Of a stretch of DNA of 6,167 nucleotides, positions 1 to 5,814 are shown one piece after another. The stretch is taken from assembly GCA_003671065.1 (NCBI GenBank), contig QWPU01000197.1, forward strand, positions 1 to 6,167. The letters are read 5' to 3'. The notes below the pieces were generated by a model. That model saw only the letters and a list, made by a program, of their open reading frames with translations. It did not search any database and had not been told where the DNA came from. The first letter of the stretch is position 1; every line of letters begins with the position of its first letter. Source of the stretch: Planctomycetota bacterium (GTDB lineage: Bacteria; Planctomycetota; Phycisphaerae; Phycisphaerales; SM1A02). Both the position numbers and the translations under genes were made by a program.

Positions 1-661
1 CATCATCCGCGGTCGCGTCCGCGGCTGGATTCAGTTTCAGGCCGTAAGCGGGAAGGTTTGCCGCGATGACCACGCCACGGCCAAGTTCCTCGCGTTCACC
101 GTGGATAGTCCACGCGAGATGCGCAGGTCGCCAGGAGCAGAACGCCTCGCAGATCGGCGGCAAGTACGACGCATGCGTGATACCGCCGCGGCGGCGGGCG
201 CTCAGCGCGTGGACCACATCAGCATCGAAGCCGATGGACGCCATGAGAGTGAACGCTTCCGCGGCGGAGCGGTCACCGCGGTCACCGCCGTCACAACTTG
301 CGTAGCCAAGATCGATGTGCTGGACTTGCCCTCGTTGGATCGCTCGAGCAATCGCCCGCGGGTCTCGCGTCATCCCGAACGATTTTGCGAACAGATTTTC
401 CGTTCCACTCGGCGCATGCCAAATGGGAACACCCGCGGCCGCCGCCTCAGCCGCCGCCGCGCGGACCGCGCCGTCGCCGCCCGCGATCACCAGTGTTGAC
501 ACCCCTGCCAGCCGCGGACGAAGCCACAACTTCGCGGCGGCTCGTTCGGTCGCAATGAGCACAACATCGGCGCCATCCGATTCAAGCCCACGCTTCATGT
601 TCTCCGCGGCGGTGTGCGCGCCGCCTGATCCAGCAATGGGGTTGAAGAGGATGGCGATCAC
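1..661 (-). CDS. Diacylglycerol kinase-family lipid kinase (partial, C-terminus beyond left edge)
   Basis: The minus strand stays open from a GTG at 659-661 to the left edge, giving 220 codons. The start reads IAILFNPIAGSG (residues 2-13), the N-terminal nucleotide-binding signature of the DAGK catalytic domain. It is followed by the catalytic loop GGDGA (61-65), the PSGTENLFA motif (83-91; usual form PxGTxNxxA), and IDLG then ASIGFDADVV (140-149), which begin the second lobe. Family members phosphorylate a lipid such as diacylglycerol with ATP at the cytoplasmic membrane. The true substrate cannot be told from sequence. Full members are about 300 residues, so roughly a quarter to a third is missing. 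GTG is chosen because the family motif begins at residue 2; the frame stays open upstream, with a TTG two codons earlier, and no clear ribosome binding site is seen. Oddities are Ala for the usual Thr in GGDGT, Glu inside GTEN, and a short Gly-Asp-Arg insertion near residues 124-130. The gene is divergent from the bamD-like gene. The family is confident; the substrate is not. Confidence 0.88.
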   Translation of the reverse strand, partial: MIAILFNPIAGSGGAHTAAENMKRGLESDGADVVLIATERAAAKLWLRPRLAGVSTLVIAGGDGAVRAAAAEAAAAGVPIWHAPSGTENLFAKSFGMTRDPRAIARAIQRGQVQHIDLGYASCDGGDRGDRSAAEAFTLMASIGFDADVVHALSARRRGGITHASYLPPICEAFCSWRPAHLAWTIHGEREELGRGVVIAANLPAYGLKLNPAADATADD

Positions 662-744
662 GGGCAATTCGCAAGCGTACGGAGTCGGCGGACTGGGAGG
701 ACTCGGCGGCCGCCACCGGCGGGCAACCGCGGCCGAGCTGCCGT

Positions 745-773
745 TTGAGGCAACTTTCGTTCGCGCGTACTAT
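745..773 (+). promoter_or_regulatory. Sigma-70-like promoter of the bamD-like gene, probably leaderless
   Basis: TTGAGG at 745-750 and TACTAT at 768-773 each match four of six consensus bases and are separated by an ideal 17-base spacer. The predicted transcription start falls at about 779-782, which is the ATG at 781. The message would therefore have essentially no 5' leader. The seven bases between the -10 box and the ATG (cggcccc) contain no ribosome binding site, which agrees with leaderless translation. This is a prediction by eye from one promoter. Confidence 0.5.
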
Positions 774-780
774 CGGCCCC

Positions 781-1890
781 ATGCTTCGTTCGACTTCGAC
801 CTTCCTCTCCACCGCGCTTCTCGCGCTTGTCTTCGCCGTGAGCGCGAACGCGCAAGGCGAGAAGTACGAACTCGATGCACTCGATCGTTGGCAAAAGGTT
901 GCCGCGGTCGATCCTGCGAGTGAAGAAGCGCAGTTACTCAACGCGCGGCGTGCGCTTATCGACGGCGAAGTCTCACGCGCCGAGAATCTCTCCAACGCCT
1001 TCATCGATCGCTTTCCGCTCTCGCGCTTTCGAGCAGATGCGCTGCTCATCCTCGGCGACGCCAAGGTCGCGGGCGGCAACGAATACGAAGCGCTCTTTCA
1101 ATACGAAGAAATCTGCCGGCGTTACGCAGGCACATCGGTCTTCATCCCCACGCTCGAACGCGAATTCGACATTGCGACTGCGTATGCAAAGGGTCTGAAG
1201 AAGCGCTTCTTTGGCACGTTTCGCATTATTGATTCCAGTGAAGACGCGCAAGAACTTCTCATCCGAATTCAAGAGCGCATTCCTGGCAGCGAGCTCGCAG
1301 AGCGCGCGGGCATGGAACTCGCAGACTTCTACTTTGGCCGACGCGAAATGCTCATGGCCGCTGAAGCCTACTCATTGTTTCTCGAGAATTACCCGCGCAG
1401 CGCCCAAATCACCAAAGCGCGTCTGCGATTGATCTACTCCTATCTCGCAGGTTTCCGCGGTCCTGAGTATGACGCGAGCGGTCTCTTAGAAGCGCGCGCG
1501 AAACTGCGCTCCATGCAAGCGCTGCAACCTGGCCTTGCGCAACAAATCGGCGCGACCAGCGTGCTCGTGCGCATCGAAGAATCAGAAGCAGCGAAGTTCT
1601 TGTCGACCGCGAGTTGGTATCTCGAAGTGAACGATCCGATCTCCGCAGAGATGTCGATTCGCCGACTCGTGCAGCGTCATCCCAAATCGATCGCCACACT
1701 CGAAGCACTTCGCATTGTGCCCACCGTGCTGCCGCGGCTGCCCGAAAGCGTTCTGCGTGAAACGCCTGATTACAGAGCGCTGCGCAAGCAACTGCTGCGT
1801 GTTGAATGGGATGACATGCCTGTGATGCTCTCGCCCGATGTCGTTCCCGCAATAACACCACCAACTGTGACCGAGGGAGCAACTCCGTGA
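781..1890 (+). CDS. Exported TPR protein, BamD/YfiO-like outer-membrane assembly factor
   Basis: This 369-residue protein has a clear type I signal peptide: a basic start, a hydrophobic core at about 8-21, and an Ala-Asn-Ala cleavage site at 22-24 before Gln25. The mature part is alpha-helical with TPR-like units. Helix pairs lie at about 48-116, 152-185 and 186-225, including the BamD-type phrase AYSLFLENYPRSAQITKAR (195-213) and a later GPEYD (227-231). BamD-type proteins are periplasmic scaffolds of the beta-barrel assembly machine that inserts outer-membrane proteins. Classical BamD is a lipoprotein of about 245 residues. This one is longer and has no lipobox Cys at its cleavage site, so the role is assigned to the family but not proven. 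The ATG at 781 is preferred over the in-frame TTG at 745, because that TTG is the -35 box of the promoter and the signal peptide fits ATG 781. The stop overlaps the GTG start of the lptE-like gene, which implies translational coupling and a shared role in outer-membrane biogenesis. Confidence 0.82.
   Translation: MLRSTSTFLSTALLALVFAVSANAQGEKYELDALDRWQKVAAVDPASEEAQLLNARRALIDGEVSRAENLSNAFIDRFPLSRFRADALLILGDAKVAGGNEYEALFQYEEICRRYAGTSVFIPTLEREFDIATAYAKGLKKRFFGTFRIIDSSEDAQELLIRIQERIPGSELAERAGMELADFYFGRREMLMAAEAYSLFLENYPRSAQITKARLRLIYSYLAGFRGPEYDASGLLEARAKLRSMQALQPGLAQQIGATSVLVRIEESEAAKFLSTASWYLEVNDPISAEMSIRRLVQRHPKSIATLEALRIVPTVLPRLPESVLRETPDYRALRKQLLRVEWDDMPVMLSPDVVPAITPPTVTEGATP
1873..1879 (+). 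promoter_or_regulatory. Ribosome binding site for the lptE-like gene
   Basis: The purine run GAGGGAG lies inside the last codons of the upstream gene. Its GGAG (1876-1879) is seven bases before the GTG at 1887. It is the clearest Shine-Dalgarno match seen in the window. It supports GTG 1887 as the start over the out-of-frame GTG at 1891. Confidence 0.55.
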
Positions 1891-2453
1891 GTGAGCACGC
1901 TGTTTCGCCGTGCATCGCACGCATCTGCATCCTCCGCTCTTTCGCGCTGCTCGCAGCCACTTGCGTCATGCTGCACGCGCTCCAAGGATGCGCAAGCACT
2001 CCCGACGAAGGCTACGCCGCCGCGTCGCCATTTCCCACGAAGTATCGCACCGTCGCGCTTCCGATCTTTCGTAACGCAAGTTACATGCGCGGCTTCGAAC
2101 TCGATCTTGCTGATGCGCTCGTGAAGCAAGTCGAACAATCAACGCCGTACAAAGTGCAATCCGAAGCCACCGCTGACACCGTGCTGCGAGGAACCATCAC
2201 CTCCATTGACATGGTGGAATTGTCGAAGGATCCGTCCACGGGCCTTGCCAACGAAATGATGGTGCGTATGCGCGTGAATTACGAGTGGGTCGACCTGCGC
2301 AGTGGCGAACGCATCGTCGCGAAAGACGCTGTCGAAAGTTGTGCGTTGTTTGTTCCTTCCTATCCAGCGCGCGAAGGGCTTGAACTCGGACGCTTCGCCG
2401 CCGTAGAGCAACTCGCGCGCGAGCTCGTGGCCGCGATGCAATCAAAGTGGTGA
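1887..2453 (+). CDS. LptE-like LPS-assembly lipoprotein
   Basis: This is a 188-residue protein starting at GTG, whose first bases overlap the upstream stop codon (GTGA arrangement). The N-terminus carries a hydrophobic stretch at about 17-33 ending in LQGC (32-35), a lipoprotein signal with Cys35 as the predicted lipidated residue. The body matches the LptE pattern: VALPIFRN (56-63), then a glutamate-containing helix ending in QSTPYKV, then VLRGTI (the barrel-facing strand) and a strand with RMRVNYEWVDLRSGE. LptE plugs the LptD barrel and helps deliver lipopolysaccharide to the outer leaflet. LptE proteins are usually about 160-200 residues, so this is full length. Planctomycete homologues are often named only as hypothetical or LptE-family proteins, and LPS export as such is not shown here. 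It is co-transcribed with the bamD-like gene. Family call good, exact function inferred. Confidence 0.78.
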   Translation: MSEHAVSPCIARICILRSFALLAATCVMLHALQGCASTPDEGYAAASPFPTKYRTVALPIFRNASYMRGFELDLADALVKQVEQSTPYKVQSEATADTVLRGTITSIDMVELSKDPSTGLANEMMVRMRVNYEWVDLRSGERIVAKDAVESCALFVPSYPAREGLELGRFAAVEQLARELVAAMQSKW

Positions 2454-2795
2454 GGCAACTGCAGCAGCCGACGCAGTGAGCCGTCCAAAAAATTTCCCGC
2501 AATTTCTCTGCTGAACTGCCGCGTCGCCCTTCGCACTCACAAACGCGTGCGACACTCATCTCAATACGAGCATTCCGCCTCGTTTCTCCCCTACAGCGTC
2601 ACGCGAAACCCGCCAATTTGCCGAAACACTAGTTAGAAACAGCTCGCCTCGCAGCAACCAACTGCGCAGCAATGACAGTGAAAGCCGAAAAATCGGGGAG
2701 CGACCGAGGGTTTACTACCATCGCGCTGCGTATACCTCAGGTTCTCTCTGCGACGCCTCTCGATCCCGACCGAACCGAATCTCGAACCTACTCTC
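2454..2795. other. Intergenic region upstream of ftsH, no gene found
   Basis: This 342-base stretch lies between the lptE-like stop and the ftsH start. No reading frame here has family motifs or a credible start. The only possible terminator signal is a weak pairing of ACTGC (2458-2462) with GCAGT (2473-2477), followed by an A-run at about 2487-2492, and it is not convincing. The region should contain the ftsH promoter. Confidence 0.6.
2711..2736 (+). promoter_or_regulatory. Weak candidate promoter for ftsH
   Basis: TTTACT at 2711-2716 and TATACC at 2731-2736 resemble -35 and -10 boxes. The 14-base spacer is shorter than the usual 16-18, so the pair is doubtful. It would give a leader of roughly 50 bases before the GTG at 2796. 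No stronger pair was seen in the intergenic region. Confidence 0.22.
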
Positions 2796-4946
2796 GTGAA
2801 TCGCATGAAACGAATGCTCTCGCTCCTCCTCAGTCCATTCCGTTCGAGTCAGTCCGTTCCCACAACGCGCACATCGCGTGAAGTGGTGATTGGCAACGCA
2901 GATGATGGACGGTTCGCCAACACCGACGGCAAGCCTGATGGCCGAGCGCCTCAGAAGCCGAACAATCAACCTCCGAATGGTGGTGGCGGTCCAACGATGC
3001 CCCCAAGCGGCGGCGGTCGTCAAGTCATGGGTTGGGTGATGTTCGCCGGCGTCGTCGCGCTCCTCATGATCGCGTTCAGTTCGCCACTCGGCGGGCAGCA
3101 AGAAATTCCTTGGGCTGACTTTCGCAGGCTTGTCGACTCAAATGTCATCGCGCCTAACAGCATCATTGTCAACGGCGCTGGCACTGAGGTGACCGCGACG
3201 GTCATCAAGGAGTCGACGCTCTTTAGTGGCAAGACGGTGTATGTGAATGTGCTTGCGAATCAACACTACTGGATCGACGACTTGCGCGAAGCGGGCGTCA
3301 CTTGGACGAAGAGCAAGGAATCCTATTGGCCGATGATTCTCGTGCAGTTGATTCCTGTGATCCTGATCATTGGAATCATCTGGTTCATCGCGCGATCGAT
3401 GCGCGGAGCGGGCGGCGGTCCTGGCGGCATGCTTGGAAGTTTCGGCAAGAGCCGTCACCGCATGCAATCGAAAGAAACTGTGAAGGTCACCTTCGGCGAT
3501 GTCGCTGGTGTTGATGAAGCGAAAGAAGAAGTGCAAGAGATCGTGGAGTTTCTCAAGACTCCCAAGCGCTTCAGCAAACTCGGCGGACGCATTCCGCGCG
3601 GCGTGCTCTTGTCAGGCCCTCCAGGCTGCGGCAAGACCCTTCTTGCGAAGGCAATCGCGGGCGAAGCCGATGTGCCGTTCTTCTCGATCTCGGGTTCAGA
3701 CTTCGTCGAAATGTTCGTCGGCGTCGGAGCCTCGCGCGTGCGCGATCTCTTCAAGCAAGCGAAAGAGAATTCGCCGTGCATCATCTTCCTTGACGAAATC
3801 GACGCGGTCGGTCGTCGTCGCGGCGGCGGCTTCTCGTCGGGCGGTCACGATGAGCGCGAGCAAACGCTCAACGCGATTCTTGTCGAGATGGATGGATTTG
3901 ACGCGAGCAATCAGGTGATTGTGATTGCGTCGACGAATCGTCCAGATGTGCTCGATCCTGCACTCACGCGACCGGGTCGCTTCGATCGCCAAGTCACGGT
4001 GAGTCTCCCCGACATCGCTGGACGCCGTCAAATTCTTGCGGTGCATGCGAAGAAGGTAAAGCTCGGCGAGGATGTTGATCTCGAGAAGGTCGCACGCGGC
4101 ACGCCAATGTTTTCAGGCGCAGATCTCGCCGCGCTCATTAATGAAGCCGCGATCATCGCCACGATGGCGGACAAGGATTTCGTCGAACTCACCGATCTCG
4201 AAGAAGCGCGCGACAAAGTGCGTTGGGGTCGCGCAAACAAGTCGCGCAAGATCGAACAACAAGAGCGCGTTGCCACGGCGTATCACGAAGCTGGTCACGC
4301 GGTACTGCAGATGTTGCTTGAGCATGCGGATCCATTGCACAAGGTCACAATCATTCCGCGCGGCAATGCGATGGGGGCGACCTTCTCCCTGCCTGAGAAG
4401 GACCGTTATGGCTACGGTCGCAAGCACATCCTCGCCACTCTTCGAGTGCTATGTGGAGGTCGCCTTGCAGAAGAGCGCAAGACGAGCGACACGAGTTCAG
4501 GCGCGTCGATGGACATCCGTATGGCGACGAATTACGCGCGCGCGATGATTCTGCAATGGGGAATGTCGGAGCGCCTCGGCTTCGTGAACTACGCAGGCAG
4601 CGATCAGCAAGAGTCGATGTTTGCAGAGAAGGACTACTCGCCAGAAACCGCACGCGTGATTGACGAAGAAACTCGTCGCTTCATCGACGAAGCCTACGAA
4701 GACGCGCGACGCATGCTCGATCTCAACTGGGAGAAGGTCATCAATGTGGCTGAAGCGCTTTTGCGCTACGAAACCCTGCAGAAAGACGATGTCGATCGCC
4801 TCATGCGCGGCGAGCAAATGAACAAGCCCACGGTGGCTGATTTGCTCGCAACGGAAACTGCACGCAGGATCGCCGCAACGAGCGACGTGAAGCCAAACAT
4901 AGAGCCCAAGCCAGGCCTCGGCGGAGCGTTTCCGAGACCCGCGTAG
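2796..4946 (+). CDS. ftsH: ATP-dependent zinc metalloprotease FtsH
   Basis: This complete 716-residue membrane-anchored AAA+ protease degrades unneeded or damaged membrane and cytosolic proteins as a hexamer. Domain order: an unusual 75-residue hydrophilic N-terminus with a Pro/Gly-rich linker (46-75); membrane segment 1 (about 77-96); periplasmic domain (97-177); membrane segment 2 (about 178-199); AAA ATPase and M41 peptidase. Visible motifs are Walker A GPPGCGKT (274-281), pore loop MFVGVGA (306-312), Walker B IIFLDEIDA (329-337), the second region of homology with arginine fingers Arg392 and Arg395, zinc site HEAGH (497-501), and the third zinc ligand Asp573. All catalytic residues are present, so it should be active. 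Walker A has Cys where Thr is typical, which I recall from planctomycete FtsH proteins. The start may be GTG 2796 or ATG 2805 (Met4) or ATG 2814; no ribosome binding site decides between them. It is probably monocistronic, with structured DNA downstream. Confidence 0.97.
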   Translation: MNRMKRMLSLLLSPFRSSQSVPTTRTSREVVIGNADDGRFANTDGKPDGRAPQKPNNQPPNGGGGPTMPPSGGGRQVMGWVMFAGVVALLMIAFSSPLGGQQEIPWADFRRLVDSNVIAPNSIIVNGAGTEVTATVIKESTLFSGKTVYVNVLANQHYWIDDLREAGVTWTKSKESYWPMILVQLIPVILIIGIIWFIARSMRGAGGGPGGMLGSFGKSRHRMQSKETVKVTFGDVAGVDEAKEEVQEIVEFLKTPKRFSKLGGRIPRGVLLSGPPGCGKTLLAKAIAGEADVPFFSISGSDFVEMFVGVGASRVRDLFKQAKENSPCIIFLDEIDAVGRRRGGGFSSGGHDEREQTLNAILVEMDGFDASNQVIVIASTNRPDVLDPALTRPGRFDRQVTVSLPDIAGRRQILAVHAKKVKLGEDVDLEKVARGTPMFSGADLAALINEAAIIATMADKDFVELTDLEEARDKVRWGRANKSRKIEQQERVATAYHEAGHAVLQMLLEHADPLHKVTIIPRGNAMGATFSLPEKDRYGYGRKHILATLRVLCGGRLAEERKTSDTSSGASMDIRMATNYARAMILQWGMSERLGFVNYAGSDQQESMFAEKDYSPETARVIDEETRRFIDEAYEDARRMLDLNWEKVINVAEALLRYETLQKDDVDRLMRGEQMNKPTVADLLATETARRIAATSDVKPNIEPKPGLGGAFPRPA

Positions 4947-4980
4947 GTGAGCCGAAGCTGAGTTCAGTGTGCGTTCGCTG

Positions 4981-5035
4981 TGACGACGCTTCGACGACGC
5001 TTTGACGAAACCGTGACGAAACCGTGACGACACTG
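4981..5035. repeat. Five tandem 11-bp units (TGACGA-type)
   Basis: Five consecutive 11-base units start at 4981, 4992, 5003, 5014 and 5025. They read TGACGACGCTT, CGACGACGCTT, TGACGAAACCG, TGACGAAACCG and TGACGACACTG. Units three and four are identical, and units one and two differ by one base. All share GACGA at the same place. The period is one helical turn and not a multiple of three, so a coding origin is unlikely. It could be replication slippage or an array of protein-binding half-sites; nothing here tells which. Confidence 0.8.
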
Positions 5036-5054
5036 CCGTCTCACAGTTGTCGTC
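5026..5054. terminator. Bulged 10-bp hairpin downstream of ftsH
   Basis: GACGACACTG (5026-5035) pairs with CAGT (5044-5047) plus GTCGTC (5049-5054). There is one bulged T (5048) and an 8-base loop. It starts about 80 bases after the ftsH stop, and its left arm is most of the last 11-bp repeat unit. There is no T-run after it, so a classical intrinsic terminator is not shown. It may act as a weak terminator or as a 3'-end stabiliser. Confidence 0.35.
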
Positions 5055-5120
5055 CATTGGTCCCCTCGTGATCTCGCCGTACTCTTTTGAGTTTCTCCGT
5101 CACGGTCTTTCCTTGAGCGC

Positions 5121-5169
5121 TCCTCGGGTGCCACGACCTTTAGCGAGAAGGTCGTGGCACCAAAGAGGA
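5121..5169. terminator. Perfect 14-bp inverted repeat, candidate bidirectional terminator
   Basis: GGTGCCACGACCTT (5127-5140) is perfectly complementary to AAGGTCGTGGCACC (5148-5161) across a 7-base loop. The stem is extended by TCCTC (5121-5125) pairing with GAGGA (5165-5169) around a small internal loop. It lies between two converging genes, 38 bases beyond the lipoprotein stop and about 175 bases beyond the ftsH stop. That is the right place for a shared terminator. No T-run flanks it on either strand, so termination would be non-canonical. It could instead be a copy of a dispersed palindromic (REP-like) element. Confidence 0.5.
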
Positions 5170-5198
5170 ACGCCACGGTGAACACACTTCACTGCGCG

Positions 5199-5810
5199 TC
5201 ACGCCTTCAGATCGAAACTTGCCGTGACTTTCGCACCGCCTTCTGCCTCAATCTCAACCCACAGTTTTGCATCAGTTGCGAGAGGCTTCGGCACTTCAGC
5301 ATGCGTATGCCAGTTCTCGTGTTCGATCGCGGCTTTCGCTTTCACCGAACCCTTTCCGTCTTCACTGCCAATCCAGAAGCGCACCGCGGACACTTTCGCA
5401 CCGCCGCTGACCCACACATCAATCGGCGCTTCGCCACCCGCGGTGAGCGCGCCATCGCGTGACGCTTTTACGATGTAACCGCCGACGGTTTGCTCGCCGA
5501 GTTGCGTGACTGGACCGTGGTCGTCCTTCGCATCGGCCGCGGCGTGATCATGACCTGCATGCTCATCGTGGGCGTCCGCGGCCTTCGGCTCGGTGGACGC
5601 TGCGGCTGGCTTTGGCTCAGCGGGCGCTTCGCCCTTGCCGTGGTCATGACCCTCGTGATCATGACCCTCGTGATCATGCTCCTCCGCCGCAACAGGACTC
5701 TTTGAGCCGTCGCAACCGAGCGTGCAAAGTGAAAGTCCGCCGCCAATAGCGACCGCGGCGAGAAGTGCGAGCGTGGGATTCGTATGACTGATGTGTTTGA
5801 TGCGTTGCAT
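5199..5810 (-). CDS. His-rich putative lipoprotein linked to metal efflux
   Basis: This 203-residue protein has an N-terminal hydrophobic export segment (about 13-28) and a probable lipobox TLGC (30-33), which would make Cys33 the lipidated residue. Thr at -3 is less common than Leu, so simple secretion is possible. A low-complexity linker follows, with two His/Asp/Glu clusters: HDHEGHDHEGHDHG (45-58) and HDEHAGHDH (81-89), joined by an Ala/Pro/Lys-rich segment (about 60-80). The C-terminal part (about 100-203) alternates short strands and looks like a small beta-sandwich. It carries a further cluster EHENWHTH (163-170). The gene starts four bases after the stop of an RND metal-efflux gene, so the two are surely co-transcribed. 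A periplasmic metal-binding or metal-delivery role (Zn, Cu, Ni or Co) is inferred from composition and context. I do not recognise a named family, and it is not evidently CusF. Confidence 0.85.
   Translation of the reverse strand: MQRIKHISHTNPTLALLAAVAIGGGLSLCTLGCDGSKSPVAAEEHDHEGHDHEGHDHGKGEAPAEPKPAAASTEPKAADAHDEHAGHDHAAADAKDDHGPVTQLGEQTVGGYIVKASRDGALTAGGEAPIDVWVSGGAKVSAVRFWIGSEDGKGSVKAKAAIEHENWHTHAEVPKPLATDAKLWVEIEAEGGAKVTASFDLKA
5644..5673. repeat. Two identical 15-bp tandem units coding the His-rich stretch
   Basis: TCATGACCCTCGTGA occurs at 5644-5658 and again, perfectly, at 5659-5673. On the minus strand, in the gene's frame, the unit codes His-Glu-Gly-His-Asp-type repeats. The DNA identity, including at silent positions, points to recent duplication that lengthened the metal-binding stretch in frame. 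Confidence 0.8.
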
Positions 5811-5814
5811 AGTG

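Larger units (their letters stand above)
4947..5198. other. Convergent intergenic region with repeats and hairpins
   Basis: This 252-base region separates the 3' ends of ftsH and the His-rich lipoprotein gene. I see no credible coding frame in it. It holds an 11-bp tandem repeat (4981-5035) and two hairpins (5026-5054 and 5121-5169), described separately. Since both neighbours end here, termination of transcription from both sides is its expected job. Confidence 0.6.

Noticed and set aside
745..780. TTG at 745 as the start of the bamD-like gene
   Set aside because: The TTG is the -35 box of a good promoter. The added residues would precede a complete signal peptide that fits the ATG at 781.
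315..923. 202-codon plus-strand open frame
   Set aside because: It lies opposite the lipid kinase gene and runs into the bamD-like gene in another frame. Its product is Arg/Ala-rich with no motif.
582..1079. 165-codon minus-strand open frame
   Set aside because: It lies opposite the signal-peptide region of the bamD-like gene, with no family motif. The real minus-strand gene is in another frame and starts at 661.
2454..2495. Intrinsic terminator after the lptE-like gene
   Set aside because: Only a 5-bp stem with a 10-base loop is visible, and the run that follows is of A, not T, on the coding strand.
2672..2881. Small plus-strand gene upstream of ftsH
   Set aside because: The 69-residue product has no motif, signal or ribosome binding site, and it overlaps the ftsH start in another frame.
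4981..5035. CRISPR array
   Set aside because: The units are 11 bases with no spacers between them, so this is a plain tandem repeat.
4497..5057. 186-codon minus-strand open frame opposite the ftsH end
   Set aside because: It is antisense to conserved FtsH codons and crosses the 11-bp repeats. Its composition looks like a shadow frame.
5154..5478. Plus-strand open frames opposite the His-rich gene
   Set aside because: They lie opposite a well-supported gene that forms an operon with the pump, and they show no motifs.
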